Positions 51,199 to 60,112 of a stretch of DNA of 64,000 nucleotides are shown piece after piece; positions within the stretch are counted from its first letter, which is position 1; every line of letters begins with the position of its first letter. The DNA comes from Halarchaeum rubridurum (GTDB taxonomy: Archaea > Halobacteriota > Halobacteria > Halobacteriales > Halobacteriaceae): assembly GCF_014647115.1 (NCBI RefSeq), contig NZ_BMOO01000005.1, positions 248,001 through 312,000 on the forward strand, written 5' to 3'. The notes beneath the pieces were generated by a model that had not been told where the DNA came from, searched no databases, and saw only the letters and a list, made by a program, of their open reading frames with translations. The translations under genes were made by a program, and so were the position numbers.

Positions 51199-53531
51199 AG
51201 CCCGGGCACGGTCACGTGGAACGATCCCTCGCGGTCCTCCACGAGACAGAGGTGGTAGCCGTGTTTGCGCGCGACTTTCACGTAACTCTCCTTCTCGCTT
51301 CGCCGCAGGAAGCCGCCGCTCGCCGTCGCCTCGTCCGCCGCTTCCAGCGCGTCCGGTTCGAAGAACGACGCCGTGACGTAGAACGCTCCCGCGAGCGTCT
51401 CCGCGCCCGCGCGGACCCGGGACGCCGCCGCCGTCAACGCCTCCATCTCGCCGCCGGCGACGGGGTCGCGGCCCGTGTTCAGCGCCGCGACGACGAGCGG
51501 GTCGCCCATCCCGTCGCGTAACACGACGTCGAAGGACTCCGTCACCGTCTCGCCGTCGTCGGTCGTGACCTCCACCGTCCCGTCGAGTTCCGCGCGGTCG
51601 ACCTCCGGAATCGCCTCGTAGAGCTCCGCGAGACCCTTGCGGTGGCCGGTCGCGTCGATTTCGAAGGGAAGGTCGCGGACGACCCACGAGACGAACCGGT
51701 AGGGCGCGGACGACTCGAGGAACGTCCGGTAGTCGTCGCCCGCGACCGTCGTGTCGGCCGCGTCGAAGCTCGTGTGGTGTTCGAGGCGGAGGTTCGCGTC
51801 TATCGCCTCCGGGTCCGCCTCGCCGAGCGCGTCCAGCGTCGGCTCCGCTCTCGACTCGTAGCGCACGAAGAGGTTCGTCCCCGCGAGCACCGCCTCGGGG
51901 TCGCGCTCCGTCGCGGGGTCGACGCGTCCGCCCGCGGCCTCTAGGGCGGACTCCAACTCCGCGACGCGCTCCTCCAGCGTCGCCACCGTCTCGCGGAGGT
52001 CGTCGCGCTCCGCGCGGAGCCGCTCGAGGTCCGCCTCGCGCTCCTCGACGGCGGCCTCGGCGTCCTCCGCGCGCTCCCCCAGCGCCTCGATGCGGTCCTC
52101 GCGCTCGGCGAGGCGCTCCTCGTACGACTCGATGCGGGCCTCGCGCTCCGCGACGGCGTCGCGCAACTCCGCGACGCGCGCCTCGTGCTCGGCCGCCGGC
52201 ACGCCGTCCGTCCCGTCAGCCTCTGGCACTTCTGTTTCCGTTTCCGCGTCCTCGTCGTCATCCCCACCGGTCGCGTCGGCGGCGCCAACCTCGTCGTCGC
52301 CATCTTCGTCGGCGTCGTCGTTTCCCGCGTGCGCGCGCTCCGCTCCCGTCGCGCCCGCCTCCGGGGACGCCGTCTCACCATCACTGCCCGTTCCCGAGTC
52401 GGTGACTGCTACTCCGTCGTCGCTATCGTCGCCCTCGGCGTCGCGCGCCGCTGCGCCCTCACGACCGCTCGACGGCCCGCCACGCTCGGCGTCCACCGGT
52501 GAGTCGCTCCCGGCGCCGAGGGGGTCCAGCGTCGCCGAGGCTCCAGCGTTCGACGCGTCGTCCTCGTCTCCACCTGACGCATCGCTCTCCCTTTCACCCG
52601 GCTCGTCGCTCTCCGCTCCACTCGGCTCGCCGTCCTCCGCTCCATCCGAGGCGTCCCCTTCGCCGTCGGTATCGACGGGCGCGTCGTCCGCCGGCCCGGC
52701 CGCCGCGATGGCGAGCTCGTCGGGTACCGCCCGCTCGTCCGCCCCGCTATCGCGGTCGTCGGCCGGCTCGTCTGCCTCGTCGCTCCATCGCTCCCCGGCC
52801 GTCGCGTCGTCCCGCCGGGCCTCGCCCCCGCTCGCCCCGTCGTCCGCGTCCGCCGTCGCACCGGCCGCCGGCCCGGACGCCGTCCCGTCGGTCGTCGCGT
52901 CGCGCCTCCCGTCTCCCGTCGCCTCGCTCGCCTCGACGTCGGCGGCTCCGGCCCCGGCCGATACCGTCTCGGTCTCGTCGACCGGCTCCTCGGGCTCGGG
53001 GAGGTCGGGGAAGTCGAGGTCGACGGAGACGACGTCGTAGACCCCCACTTCGTCGGCCGCGCGCTCGAAGGCCTCCTCGCCGGTGAACACCTCCGGAACG
53101 TTCCCGACGAAGGCGACCGGGAACGAGCGACCGCCGTAGTAGGCGACGTAGTAGTCGCCGCTCAGGACGTTCTCGGAGAGCTCGACGTAGCCCGTGAAGC
53201 CCGCGTCGCGCAGCGCCTCGTCCGTCTCCGCGAGCGGCGTGTCGTTCGTGTAGTAGCTCGCGCGCGTCTCGCCGTCCGACTCGTGCATCGCCAGGAGGAG
53301 GGCGAGCGAGCGCTCCGGGGCGACGTGCGCCTCGCCGGACCCCTCGGCGACGTCCGCGACGGTGCCGTCCGCGACGGCGACGGCGCGGCCGTTGACGAAG
53401 AAGAGGTGTGCGCCGCCGGCGGTGACGACGCCGGAGAAGTCCGCGGCCGCGAGTCGAGCGAGCGCGTCCGCCCCACCCGCGTAGGGTCGGGCGTCCCACG
53501 ACTCGACGCGCTCGGTCGTGCGTGTCTGCAT
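51195..53531 (-). CDS. Large acidic coiled-coil protein with PATAN-like N-domain and nuclease-like C-domain
   Basis: A 778-residue protein in four parts. An N-terminal domain (1-180) includes FSGVVTAGGAHLFFVNGRA, similar to DUF4388/PATAN. A disordered acidic stretch (about 180-447) is rich in Asp, Glu, Gly, Ala and Ser. A coiled coil covers about 448-535. A C-terminal domain (545-778) has a strand-rich SFDVVLRDGMGDPLVVAALN and ends with YHLCLVEDREGSFHVTVPGL, reminiscent of a restriction-endonuclease-like fold. No function is established. It is convergent with the small HTH gene. Confidence 0.6.
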   Translation of the reverse strand: MQTRTTERVESWDARPYAGGADALARLAAADFSGVVTAGGAHLFFVNGRAVAVADGTVADVAEGSGEAHVAPERSLALLLAMHESDGETRASYYTNDTPLAETDEALRDAGFTGYVELSENVLSGDYYVAYYGGRSFPVAFVGNVPEVFTGEEAFERAADEVGVYDVVSVDLDFPDLPEPEEPVDETETVSAGAGAADVEASEATGDGRRDATTDGTASGPAAGATADADDGASGGEARRDDATAGERWSDEADEPADDRDSGADERAVPDELAIAAAGPADDAPVDTDGEGDASDGAEDGEPSGAESDEPGERESDASGGDEDDASNAGASATLDPLGAGSDSPVDAERGGPSSGREGAAARDAEGDDSDDGVAVTDSGTGSDGETASPEAGATGAERAHAGNDDADEDGDDEVGAADATGGDDDEDAETETEVPEADGTDGVPAAEHEARVAELRDAVAEREARIESYEERLAEREDRIEALGERAEDAEAAVEEREADLERLRAERDDLRETVATLEERVAELESALEAAGGRVDPATERDPEAVLAGTNLFVRYESRAEPTLDALGEADPEAIDANLRLEHHTSFDAADTTVAGDDYRTFLESSAPYRFVSWVVRDLPFEIDATGHRKGLAELYEAIPEVDRAELDGTVEVTTDDGETVTESFDVVLRDGMGDPLVVAALNTGRDPVAGGEMEALTAAASRVRAGAETLAGAFYVTASFFEPDALEAADEATASGGFLRRSEKESYVKVARKHGYHLCLVEDREGSFHVTVPGL

Positions 53532-53574
53532 ACGCGCCCCGTGGCGGCACCGACGTAAAACGTTTTCCGGGGAC

Positions 53575-53853
53575 CTACAGCTTGCCGCCGGCGTCGTCCG
53601 CGAGTTCCTCCATGCGCTTGGAGATTCGGCCGGCGTTCGAGAACTCGTCCTCGCTCATGGCGACGGCGAGCGCGTTCCCGAGGACGAAGACCGCGTGCTT
53701 GTGCTCGCTCTTCGACTTGTGGACGTGCGAGGGGTCGATGTCGAGTTCCTCGTACGGCTCGAAGACGCTCGCGTCGACGCCCTCGTACTCCGAGAACGTC
53801 TCCTTGATCTCCACCATCTCCTCGTGGAGTTCGAGCAGTTCGTCCTTGTGCAT
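53575..53853 (-). CDS. UPF0058 family protein
   Basis: A 92-residue helical protein: MHKDELLELHEEMVEIKETF, then HVHKSKSEHKHAVFVLGNALAVAM, which is the family's central motif, and a polar end. UPF0058 proteins are small archaeal proteins, often two per genome, with a four-helix fold and no known activity. It stands alone on the reverse strand. Confidence 0.82.
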   Translation of the reverse strand: MHKDELLELHEEMVEIKETFSEYEGVDASVFEPYEELDIDPSHVHKSKSEHKHAVFVLGNALAVAMSEDEFSNAGRISKRMEELADDAGGKL

Positions 53854-53920
53854 ACCGCGATTTGGGTACAGCGAGGGTTAAACCTTGCTCGCCAGCCGGT
53901 CACACACGCAAAAAGCCGAG

Positions 53921-54133
53921 TTAGAAGACGTACTCGTCGTCGTGGCCCATCATGCCCTCGTCTTCGAGGCCGGGCTCGTCGTCGTCCATCGGACCGCTCG
54001 TCTTGTACGCCTTGATACCGGCGGAGAGGAGGTCCTCGATGGCGTCCTCCCGCGTGAGGAACTCGCCCTGCTCGACGAGCTGGGCGATCTGCATCTCGAT
54101 GTGGTCGGGGATGTTGATTTCGACCTTTGGCAT
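53921..54133 (-). CDS. Ribbon-helix-helix (CopG-like) regulator
   Basis: A 70-residue protein. The N-terminal strand MPKVEINIPDHIEMQIAQLV, then QGEFLTREDAIEDLLSAGIKAY, is the ribbon-helix-helix DNA-binding unit. A very acidic, Met-rich tail ends DDEYVF. It likely dimerises to bind an operator. A TTTATACC stretch (about 54163-54170) lies about 30 bp before the ATG at 54133. The target is unknown. Confidence 0.78.
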   Translation of the reverse strand: MPKVEINIPDHIEMQIAQLVEQGEFLTREDAIEDLLSAGIKAYKTSGPMDDDEPGLEDEGMMGHDDEYVF

Positions 54134-54295
54134 TCGTCTACCCCGAGGTTTGGCGTCGCCTGGTATAAAGTTGGCGGGCCGATTTCCCGCTTCACGAAAC
54201 TCACGTTCACGTATCGGAAAGTGGAGTTGTCGTTCCGTGTCTCGGTGTTTCTCGATACCGGTACCCTCAGGGGCGCCCGGCGCGTGCCGTGAACC

Positions 54296-54901
54296 ATGGA
54301 CGAGACGGACGTCCGCGACGTTACGGGCCTCTACCGGGAGTTCGGTGACGCGCGTCTCCCACCGGGGCAACGCGAGGTCGAGCGCTTCCCCGTGCTCTCG
54401 ATGGGTGGCACGCCGAACTGGGACCCCGAGCGGTGGCGCTTCGACGTCGACGGCGCGGTCGAGACGCCGCGCTCCTTCACGTGGGACGAGTTCCGCGACC
54501 TGCCGAGCGAGACGCAGCGCCAGGACTTCCACTGTGTCACCGGCTGGAGCACGTTCGATTGCGAGTTCACGGGCGTCAGCGCGACGACGCTCCTCGACGC
54601 CGTCGGCGTCGAATCGGACGCCGTCCACGTCATGTTCCACGCCCTCGACGGCTACACGACGGACCTCCCGCTGGACGCCGTCGCGCGCGACGAGGTGCTG
54701 TTCGCGTGGGGGTACGACGGCGACGCGCTCCCGCGCGAGCACGGCGGGCCGCTCCGCGTCGTCACCCCGCACAAGTACGCCTACAAGGGCGCGAAGTGGG
54801 TGGACGGCGTCACGCTCCTCACCGAACCAGAGCGGGGCTACTGGGAGCAACGTGGCTACTCCGTGAGCGCGAACCCGTGGGCGGAGGAGCGCTACTCGTG
54901 A
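54296..54901 (+). CDS. Sulfite-oxidase-fold molybdopterin-dependent oxidoreductase
   Basis: A 201-residue protein with the Moco-binding domain of the sulfite oxidase/YedY family. The Mo-coordinating cysteine is C80 in HCVTGWSTFDCEF, and HKYAYKGAKWVDGVTL is the typical C-terminal block. The family's immunoglobulin-like dimerisation domain is absent, so this is the single-domain form. No signal peptide, so it appears cytoplasmic. The substrate is unknown. It stands without an obvious partner gene. Confidence 0.85.
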   Translation: MDETDVRDVTGLYREFGDARLPPGQREVERFPVLSMGGTPNWDPERWRFDVDGAVETPRSFTWDEFRDLPSETQRQDFHCVTGWSTFDCEFTGVSATTLLDAVGVESDAVHVMFHALDGYTTDLPLDAVARDEVLFAWGYDGDALPREHGGPLRVVTPHKYAYKGAKWVDGVTLLTEPERGYWEQRGYSVSANPWAEERYS

Positions 54902-55029
54902 CGCCGCGACTCGCCGGCCGATGGCGTTCCGTGGCCGGTGGCGTTCCGTGCGTCGCCCGCGCCCGCGAGCGCGTCCGGTGGGTCGTCGGTCGTAGGGGCT
55001 AAGGCGCGCGCCCCCCGACTCCGTAGTAG

Positions 55030-56418
55030 ATGGATTCACGCGAGGGCGTCGCGCGGGCCGACACCGGACGGCTCGTCAGCCGGACGGTCCGCCTCCCGGA
55101 CGCGTCGCTGACGGGCGTGCTGCGGACGCTCGGGCGACCGAACGCCGTGTGGACGGCCCCGGAGGAACCCGGCGTCGTCGGCTACGGTGCCGCGGCGCAG
55201 GTGACCGCCGACGGTCCCGAGCGCTTCGAGGCGGTCCGCGAGCGCGCGAACGACGTTCTCGCGTCGCCCGACCGGCCCGCGGACGCCCCCGCCGTGGCGC
55301 GCCCCCGCTTCCTCGGCGGCTTCGCCTTCCACGACGGTCACGCGGGCGCGGGGCCGTGGGCGGGCTTCCCGACGGCGGCGTTCGTCCTCCCGCACGTCCA
55401 GGTCGTCACCGGGACCGGCGAGACGTGGCTGACCGTGAACACGCACGGGCCGAACGCGGACGAGGCGACCGTCGAGCGGACGCTCCGTGACGTGACGGAG
55501 CGTTTCGCGCCGGACGAGCGCGGGGCCGCGTCCCCGCCGGGCGTCGTCTCGACGGAGCGCACGACGTCGCGTGCCGAGTGGCGCGAGCAGGTGACGGCCG
55601 CGACCGAACGCATCCGCTCGGGCGAACTGGAGAAGGTCGTCCTCGCCCAGGCGCTCGACGTGACGCTCGCCGAGTCGTTCTCGCTCCCGGACGCGATGGC
55701 GCGCCTCGGCGACACCTATCCCGCCTGTTTCCGCTTCGCGCTCCGGCCGACCGACGGCGCGACGTTCTTCGGGGCGTCGCCCGAGCGCCTCGTCACCCGG
55801 GACGGCGACGCCCTCCGGACGGGCGCGCTCGCGGCCACCGTCGGGCGCGGCGAAGAGCCGGACGAGGACCAGCAGCTCGCGGCCGACCTCCGCTCGTCGT
55901 CGAAGTACCGCCACGAGCACGAGGTGGTCGCAGAGCGCATCCGCGAGCAGCTCGCGGGCGTCGCCTCCGGCATCGAGACGGGCGAGCGCCGCGTGCGGAA
56001 GCTCGAAGCCGTCCAACACCTCTTCACGCCGATAACGGCGTCGAGCGACGCGCACGTCCTCGACCTCGTGGAGGCGCTCCACCCGACGCCCGCGGTCGGC
56101 GGGCTCCCGCCCGACGCCGCGCTGCGCGTGATTCGGGAGACGGAGACGTTCGACCGCGGCTGGTACGCCGCGCCCGTCGGCTGGTTCGACCGCTCGGGCG
56201 ACGGGACGTTCGCGGTCGCGTTGCGCTCCGCGCTCGCCGACGGGACGCACGTCCGGCCGTTCGCCGGCGCGGGCATCGTCGCCGACTCCGACCCGGACAC
56301 CGAGTGGGAGGAGGTCCAACTAAAGTATCGGCCCGTCCTCGACGTCTTCGAGGCGGACGGCGGCGCGGGCGATGCGGTGACGGAGGACGGACCGAATGGG
56401 GGGGACGGCGACGCGTGA
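55030..56418 (+). CDS. menF: Isochorismate synthase
   Basis: A 462-residue chorismate-utilising enzyme that starts menaquinone synthesis by converting chorismate to isochorismate. The C-terminal catalytic domain (about 180-450) has ELEKVVLAQALDVTLAE, ACFRFALRPTDGATFFGASPERLV, KYRHEHEVVAERI, HLFTPI, and FAGAGIVADSDPDTEWEE, all standard blocks. The first 175 residues are less conserved. The stop overlaps the menD GTG by four bases (GTGA). Confidence 0.92.
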   Translation: MDSREGVARADTGRLVSRTVRLPDASLTGVLRTLGRPNAVWTAPEEPGVVGYGAAAQVTADGPERFEAVRERANDVLASPDRPADAPAVARPRFLGGFAFHDGHAGAGPWAGFPTAAFVLPHVQVVTGTGETWLTVNTHGPNADEATVERTLRDVTERFAPDERGAASPPGVVSTERTTSRAEWREQVTAATERIRSGELEKVVLAQALDVTLAESFSLPDAMARLGDTYPACFRFALRPTDGATFFGASPERLVTRDGDALRTGALAATVGRGEEPDEDQQLAADLRSSSKYRHEHEVVAERIREQLAGVASGIETGERRVRKLEAVQHLFTPITASSDAHVLDLVEALHPTPAVGGLPPDAALRVIRETETFDRGWYAAPVGWFDRSGDGTFAVALRSALADGTHVRPFAGAGIVADSDPDTEWEEVQLKYRPVLDVFEADGGAGDAVTEDGPNGGDGDA

Positions 56419-58178
56419 GCGCGCCGAACCGCGCGACGCTCCACGCGCGCGTCCTCGTCGACGAACTCGCCAAGGCCGGCGTCGGGGCGGTCTGCGTCGC
56501 GCCCGGGAGTCGCTCGACGCCGCTGACCGTCGCCGCCGACGCCCACCCCGACCTCGTCGTGTTCTCGCACCTCGACGAGCGTTCGGCGGCGTTCTTCGCG
56601 CTCGGGCGCGCGAAGCGGAGCGACGACCCCGTCGCGCTCGTCTGCACCTCGGGGACCGCGGCCGCGAACGTCCACCCCGCCGTCGTCGAGGCCTCGCAGG
56701 CCCGCGTGCCGCTCGTCGCCCTGACCGCCGACCGGCCGCCCGAACTCCGCGACAGCGGCGCGAACCAGACCATCGACCAGGAGAAACTCTACGGCGACGC
56801 CGTCCGCTACTACGACGACCTGCCCGAACCCGCCGTCGAGGACCGCACGCTCCGCTCGCTGCGCGTCCGCGTCGACCGCGCCGTGACGGCCGCGACCGGC
56901 GTCGAACCCGGCCCGGTCCACCTGAACGTCCCGTTCGCCAAGCCCCTCGAACCGACCGACGTCCCGGCGGACTCGCCCCACGCCGTCCCCGAGGGGTGGG
57001 TCGACGACCATCCGCTGGCCGCGTACGGCCGCGACGGTCCGTTCGTGACGACGACCGCGGGACGGATGGCGCTCGACGACGCGGCGCTCGCGGACCTCGC
57101 GGCCGCCATCGACGACGCCGAGCGCGGCCTGCTCGTCGCCGGGCCGACCGACCGCGAGTGCGCGCCCGCGCTCGTCGCGCTCGCCGAGGCGAGCGGCTTC
57201 CCGATACTCGCCGACCCGCTCTCCGGGCTCCGCTACGGCCCGCACGTCGGCGACGTCCCCGTCCACGGGGGGTACGACGGCTACCTCGACGAGCGCGTCA
57301 CGGCGGAGTGGCCGGACCCGGACCTCGTCCTCAGAATCGGAGCGTCGCCGACCTCGAAGCCCCTGCGGCGCTACCTCGCGCGGTCCGGCGCGCGGCAGGT
57401 CGTCGTCGACCCCGCGGGCGGGTGGCGCGAGGCGACGTTCCACGCGAGCGACCTCGTCACCGCCGAACCCGGTCGGCTCGCCGTCGAGCTCGCGGAACGC
57501 CTCGATACGGAGAGTGCGAACTGGCCGGCGTCGACGTTCGAGCGCGCCGAGCGCGTCCACGCGGGCGAGGTCGCGGCCACGGAGGAACGCTTCGAGGGCG
57601 CGATTGCGCGCCGCGTCGTCGCGGACGCCCCGGACCCCGCGACGCTGGTCGTCTCGAACAGCATGGCGGTCCGCGACGTCGACCGCTTCGGCGCGCCCCG
57701 CGACGCCGACCTCGCCGTGTTGGGCAATCGCGGCGCGTCCGGCATCGACGGCGTCACCTCCACGGCGCTCGGTGCGGGGAGCGCGACGGACGACCCGCTC
57801 GTCCTCCTGATCGGCGACCTCGCGTACTACCACGATTCTAATGGGTTGCTCGCGCTCGAACGCTGCGGCGTCGACGCGACCATCGTCCTCGTGAACAACG
57901 ACGGTGGCGGCATCTTCCACATGCTCCCCATCGAGGCCTTCGACCCGCCCTTCGAGGGGCAGTTCAAGACGCCCCACGGCCTCGACTTCGCGCCGACCGC
58001 CGAGCTCTACGGCTTCGACTACGTGCGCGCCGACGACCCGGACGGCTTCGCGGACGCCTATCGGGCGAGCCTCGCGAGCGACGGCACGCAGGTGATCGAG
58101 GTGGCCTCGGACGCGGAACGGAGTCACCGGACGCGCGAGTCGCTCAGAGAGCGCGTCGTCGCTCGCCTCGCGGACTGA
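56415..58178 (+). CDS. menD: SEPHCHC synthase (MenD)
   Basis: A 587-residue thiamine-diphosphate enzyme that joins 2-oxoglutarate and isochorismate, the second menaquinone step. Marks: VCVAPGSRSTPLTVAA and HLDERSAAFFALG at the N-terminus, TSGTAAANVHPAVVEAS, TADRPPELRDSGANQTIDQ, and the ThDP/Mg region LIGDLAYYHDSNGLLAL plus NNDGGGIFHMLP. The GTG at 56415 overlaps the menF stop and starts the conserved NRATLHARVLVDEL segment. Its stop forms TGATCA with the next, convergent gene. Confidence 0.95.
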   Translation: MSAPNRATLHARVLVDELAKAGVGAVCVAPGSRSTPLTVAADAHPDLVVFSHLDERSAAFFALGRAKRSDDPVALVCTSGTAAANVHPAVVEASQARVPLVALTADRPPELRDSGANQTIDQEKLYGDAVRYYDDLPEPAVEDRTLRSLRVRVDRAVTAATGVEPGPVHLNVPFAKPLEPTDVPADSPHAVPEGWVDDHPLAAYGRDGPFVTTTAGRMALDDAALADLAAAIDDAERGLLVAGPTDRECAPALVALAEASGFPILADPLSGLRYGPHVGDVPVHGGYDGYLDERVTAEWPDPDLVLRIGASPTSKPLRRYLARSGARQVVVDPAGGWREATFHASDLVTAEPGRLAVELAERLDTESANWPASTFERAERVHAGEVAATEERFEGAIARRVVADAPDPATLVVSNSMAVRDVDRFGAPRDADLAVLGNRGASGIDGVTSTALGAGSATDDPLVLLIGDLAYYHDSNGLLALERCGVDATIVLVNNDGGGIFHMLPIEAFDPPFEGQFKTPHGLDFAPTAELYGFDYVRADDPDGFADAYRASLASDGTQVIEVASDAERSHRTRESLRERVVARLAD

Positions 58179-59180
58179 TCACTCGCCGGTGAGCGCCTCG
58201 CTCGCGGGCGCGAAGTCGATCTCTTTTCCCCGCCCGGCCTCGGCCGCGCGCTCGTAGAGCATGTGCGCGGCCGCGACGGTCTCGATGGCGGTGCCGCCGG
58301 AGTCGAAGACCGTGATCTCCTCGTCGTCCTCGCGGCCCGGGAGGCGATTCACGAGGACGTCGCCGAGTTCGCCGTGGACGTCGTCGTCGGTGACGACGCC
58401 GTCGGCCTTCGCCTGGATGAACGAGCCGGCGTCCGTCTCGGTGCGCGCCGCGAGGTCGAGGACGTACTTTCCGGCGCGTTCGAGCGTGCGCGCGTCGAGC
58501 TCGCGCTTCTCGGGGTCGTACTGGCCCATCGCGGTGACGTGCGTCCCGGGTTCGAGGTGGTCGCCGTCGAAGACGGGTTCCGGGGCGTTCGTCGCGGTGA
58601 CGACGATGTCGGCGTCCTCGACGGCGGCCGCGGAGGAGGCGACGGCGGCGACGCTGGCGTCGAGGCGTTTGTTCATCTCGCCCGCGAAGTCCTCGCGGTT
58701 CTCCTTCGTGGGGGAGTAGACCCACACCGTCTCTATGTCCCGGACGGTGTCGATGGCGCGGAGTTGCCCGCGGGCCTGCGCGCCGCTGCCGATGACGGCG
58801 AGCGAGGTGGCGTCGCGTCGCGCGAGCGCGTCCGTCCCGACGGCGCCGACCGCACCGGTCTTGAAGGGGTTCATGCTCGCGCCGTCGAGGAGCGCGAGGG
58901 GTTCGCCGCTCTCGGCGTCGAAGAGGGGGGCCACGAACCACGCGTCGCGTGCGTCGAAGCCCGCGCCGTACATGTAGCCGCCCATCGCGCCGGTCTCGGG
59001 GAGGACAGCCGCATACGTCGTGAACATGCCCGGCGGCTCCTCGTTCACGAGCTTGGTCCGGGGTTCGGCGGGCGCGCCCTCGCCGCGCTGGCGGTAGGCG
59101 TCGCGGACGGCGGCGACGTACGCCGCGGGCTCCGCGAGGTCGGCGACGTCCTCGCTCCCGAGGTAGAGGCAGTCGGTCAT
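58179..59180 (-). CDS. Ornithine cyclodeaminase/mu-crystallin family protein
   Basis: A 333-residue NAD(P)-binding protein. It has ASMNPFKTGAVGAVGTDALAR with the substrate-site lysine and SLAVIGSGAQARGQLRAI as the dinucleotide motif, plus VTAMGQYDPEKRELD. Members deaminate ornithine, or reduce cyclic imines or alanine; the archaeal alanine dehydrogenase belongs here too. The exact substrate is uncertain. It is convergent with menD. Confidence 0.87.
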   Translation of the reverse strand: MTDCLYLGSEDVADLAEPAAYVAAVRDAYRQRGEGAPAEPRTKLVNEEPPGMFTTYAAVLPETGAMGGYMYGAGFDARDAWFVAPLFDAESGEPLALLDGASMNPFKTGAVGAVGTDALARRDATSLAVIGSGAQARGQLRAIDTVRDIETVWVYSPTKENREDFAGEMNKRLDASVAAVASSAAAVEDADIVVTATNAPEPVFDGDHLEPGTHVTAMGQYDPEKRELDARTLERAGKYVLDLAARTETDAGSFIQAKADGVVTDDDVHGELGDVLVNRLPGREDDEEITVFDSGGTAIETVAAAHMLYERAAEAGRGKEIDFAPASEALTGE

Positions 59181-59225
59181 ACGGGAGGGTTAGACGAGCG
59201 CGCGGAAAAGGATTGAGGAGAGGGG

Positions 59226-59492
59226 TTACTCGGCGGCCGGCATCGGGGCGCGGTCGTCCGGCGTCGTGGCCGGTCCGGCCGTCGTGGCCGCGGTCGTCGT
59301 CGTGGCCGCGGGGACCGCGGGCTCGTCCGTGGGACCGCGAACGAAGAGGGCGTGGCCGACGAGCGCGACGCCCACACCACCCGCCGCGGGTATCGCCACC
59401 GCCGTCGAGTAGCCGGTGAGCGTGAAAATTGCGGCGACGGCGACGAACGCGAGGGGAATCAGCCCCAGGATGTGGTCGTAATAACTCGTCAT
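59226..59492 (-). CDS. Small membrane protein with Thr/Ala-rich tail
   Basis: An 88-residue protein. It has two hydrophobic segments (ILGLIPLAFVAVAAIFTLTG and a following AAGGVGVALVGHALFV) and a 35-residue Ala/Thr/Pro tail (AATTTTAATTAG). The ATG at 59492 lies about 25-30 bp after a TATA box set in a palindrome (59516-59529). No family is recognised. Confidence 0.6.
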   Translation of the reverse strand: MTSYYDHILGLIPLAFVAVAAIFTLTGYSTAVAIPAAGGVGVALVGHALFVRGPTDEPAVPAATTTTAATTAGPATTPDDRAPMPAAE

Positions 59493-59515
59493 AATGTATT
59501 ACGTACTACGCGCAG

Positions 59516-59580
59516 CACTCATATAAGTGTTTTGCGTGAATGATGCGTTGCTGCTGTATCTGCTACTCATAACTTATGAG
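59516..59580 (-). promoter_or_regulatory. A/T-rich promoter with two palindromes
   Basis: CACT-CATATA-AGTG (59516-59529) encloses the TATA box of the small membrane gene. About 36 bp upstream is CTCATAA-C-TTATGAG (59566-59580), a perfect 7-bp inverted repeat around one base. This is the most A/T-rich stretch seen in the window and looks like a regulated promoter. Confidence 0.5.
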
Positions 59581-59618
59581 ACGTTCGTCGACGGTGCATC
59601 GCCCCGAGAACCCCGCGT

Positions 59619-60023
59619 TCAGCGGAGGACGGCGGCGTACGCGACGCCGCGCGTGATGAGGAGGAAGAGCGAGCCGAAGACGGCGACCACGACCGCGAAG
59701 ACCGGGTCGTAGCCGATGGGGAACGCGCCCGTGCCGAGGAGGGCTTGACCGAGCGCGTCGGCGGCGAGCCACGAGAGGACCGTCCAGCCGACGAGTCCCC
59801 GCGGGCCGTGCGTCCGCGTGCTGTACGCCCGACCGAGCGGTGCCGCGACGAGCCAGCCGACGAGGAACGGCGCGAGGACGCCGAGGAGGCGAAGCGGGTG
59901 CGTCGCGGTGTACGCGAGCATCCCGTGTTGGTACTCGCCGACGAGCACGAACGCGACGATGGCGACGAGGTCGGCGAGCGCGAACGCCCGGACCGTCCGG
60001 CTATCGACGTCGAGGAACGACAT
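59619..60023 (-). CDS. DUF3054 family membrane protein
   Basis: A 134-residue protein with four hydrophobic segments. AFALADLVAIVAFVLVGEYQHG at the start and LAPFLVGWLVAAPLGRAY, then RGLVGWTVLSWLAADALGQAL, fit DUF3054. Function is unknown. The start at 60023 is preferred, since the longer form adds a polar extension. Confidence 0.8.
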   Translation of the reverse strand: MSFLDVDSRTVRAFALADLVAIVAFVLVGEYQHGMLAYTATHPLRLLGVLAPFLVGWLVAAPLGRAYSTRTHGPRGLVGWTVLSWLAADALGQALLGTGAFPIGYDPVFAVVVAVFGSLFLLITRGVAYAAVLR

Positions 60024-60112
60024 ACCCGCAGTTGGGCCGTCCGGGGCTTTCCCGTATCGGTTCGCGCGGACGGCGACGCCACCCACAAGGGCGTCGGGCG
60101 CCCACTTCGGGT

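Noticed and set aside
55716-58127. An 803-codon reverse frame antisense to menF-menD
   Set aside because: Valine/arginine-rich shadow; MenD and MenF blocks are complete on the forward strand.
59527-59712. A 61-codon forward frame over the A/T-rich palindromic gap
   Set aside because: It begins inside the promoter region of the reverse gene, overlaps the DUF3054 gene and has no coding character after residue 20.
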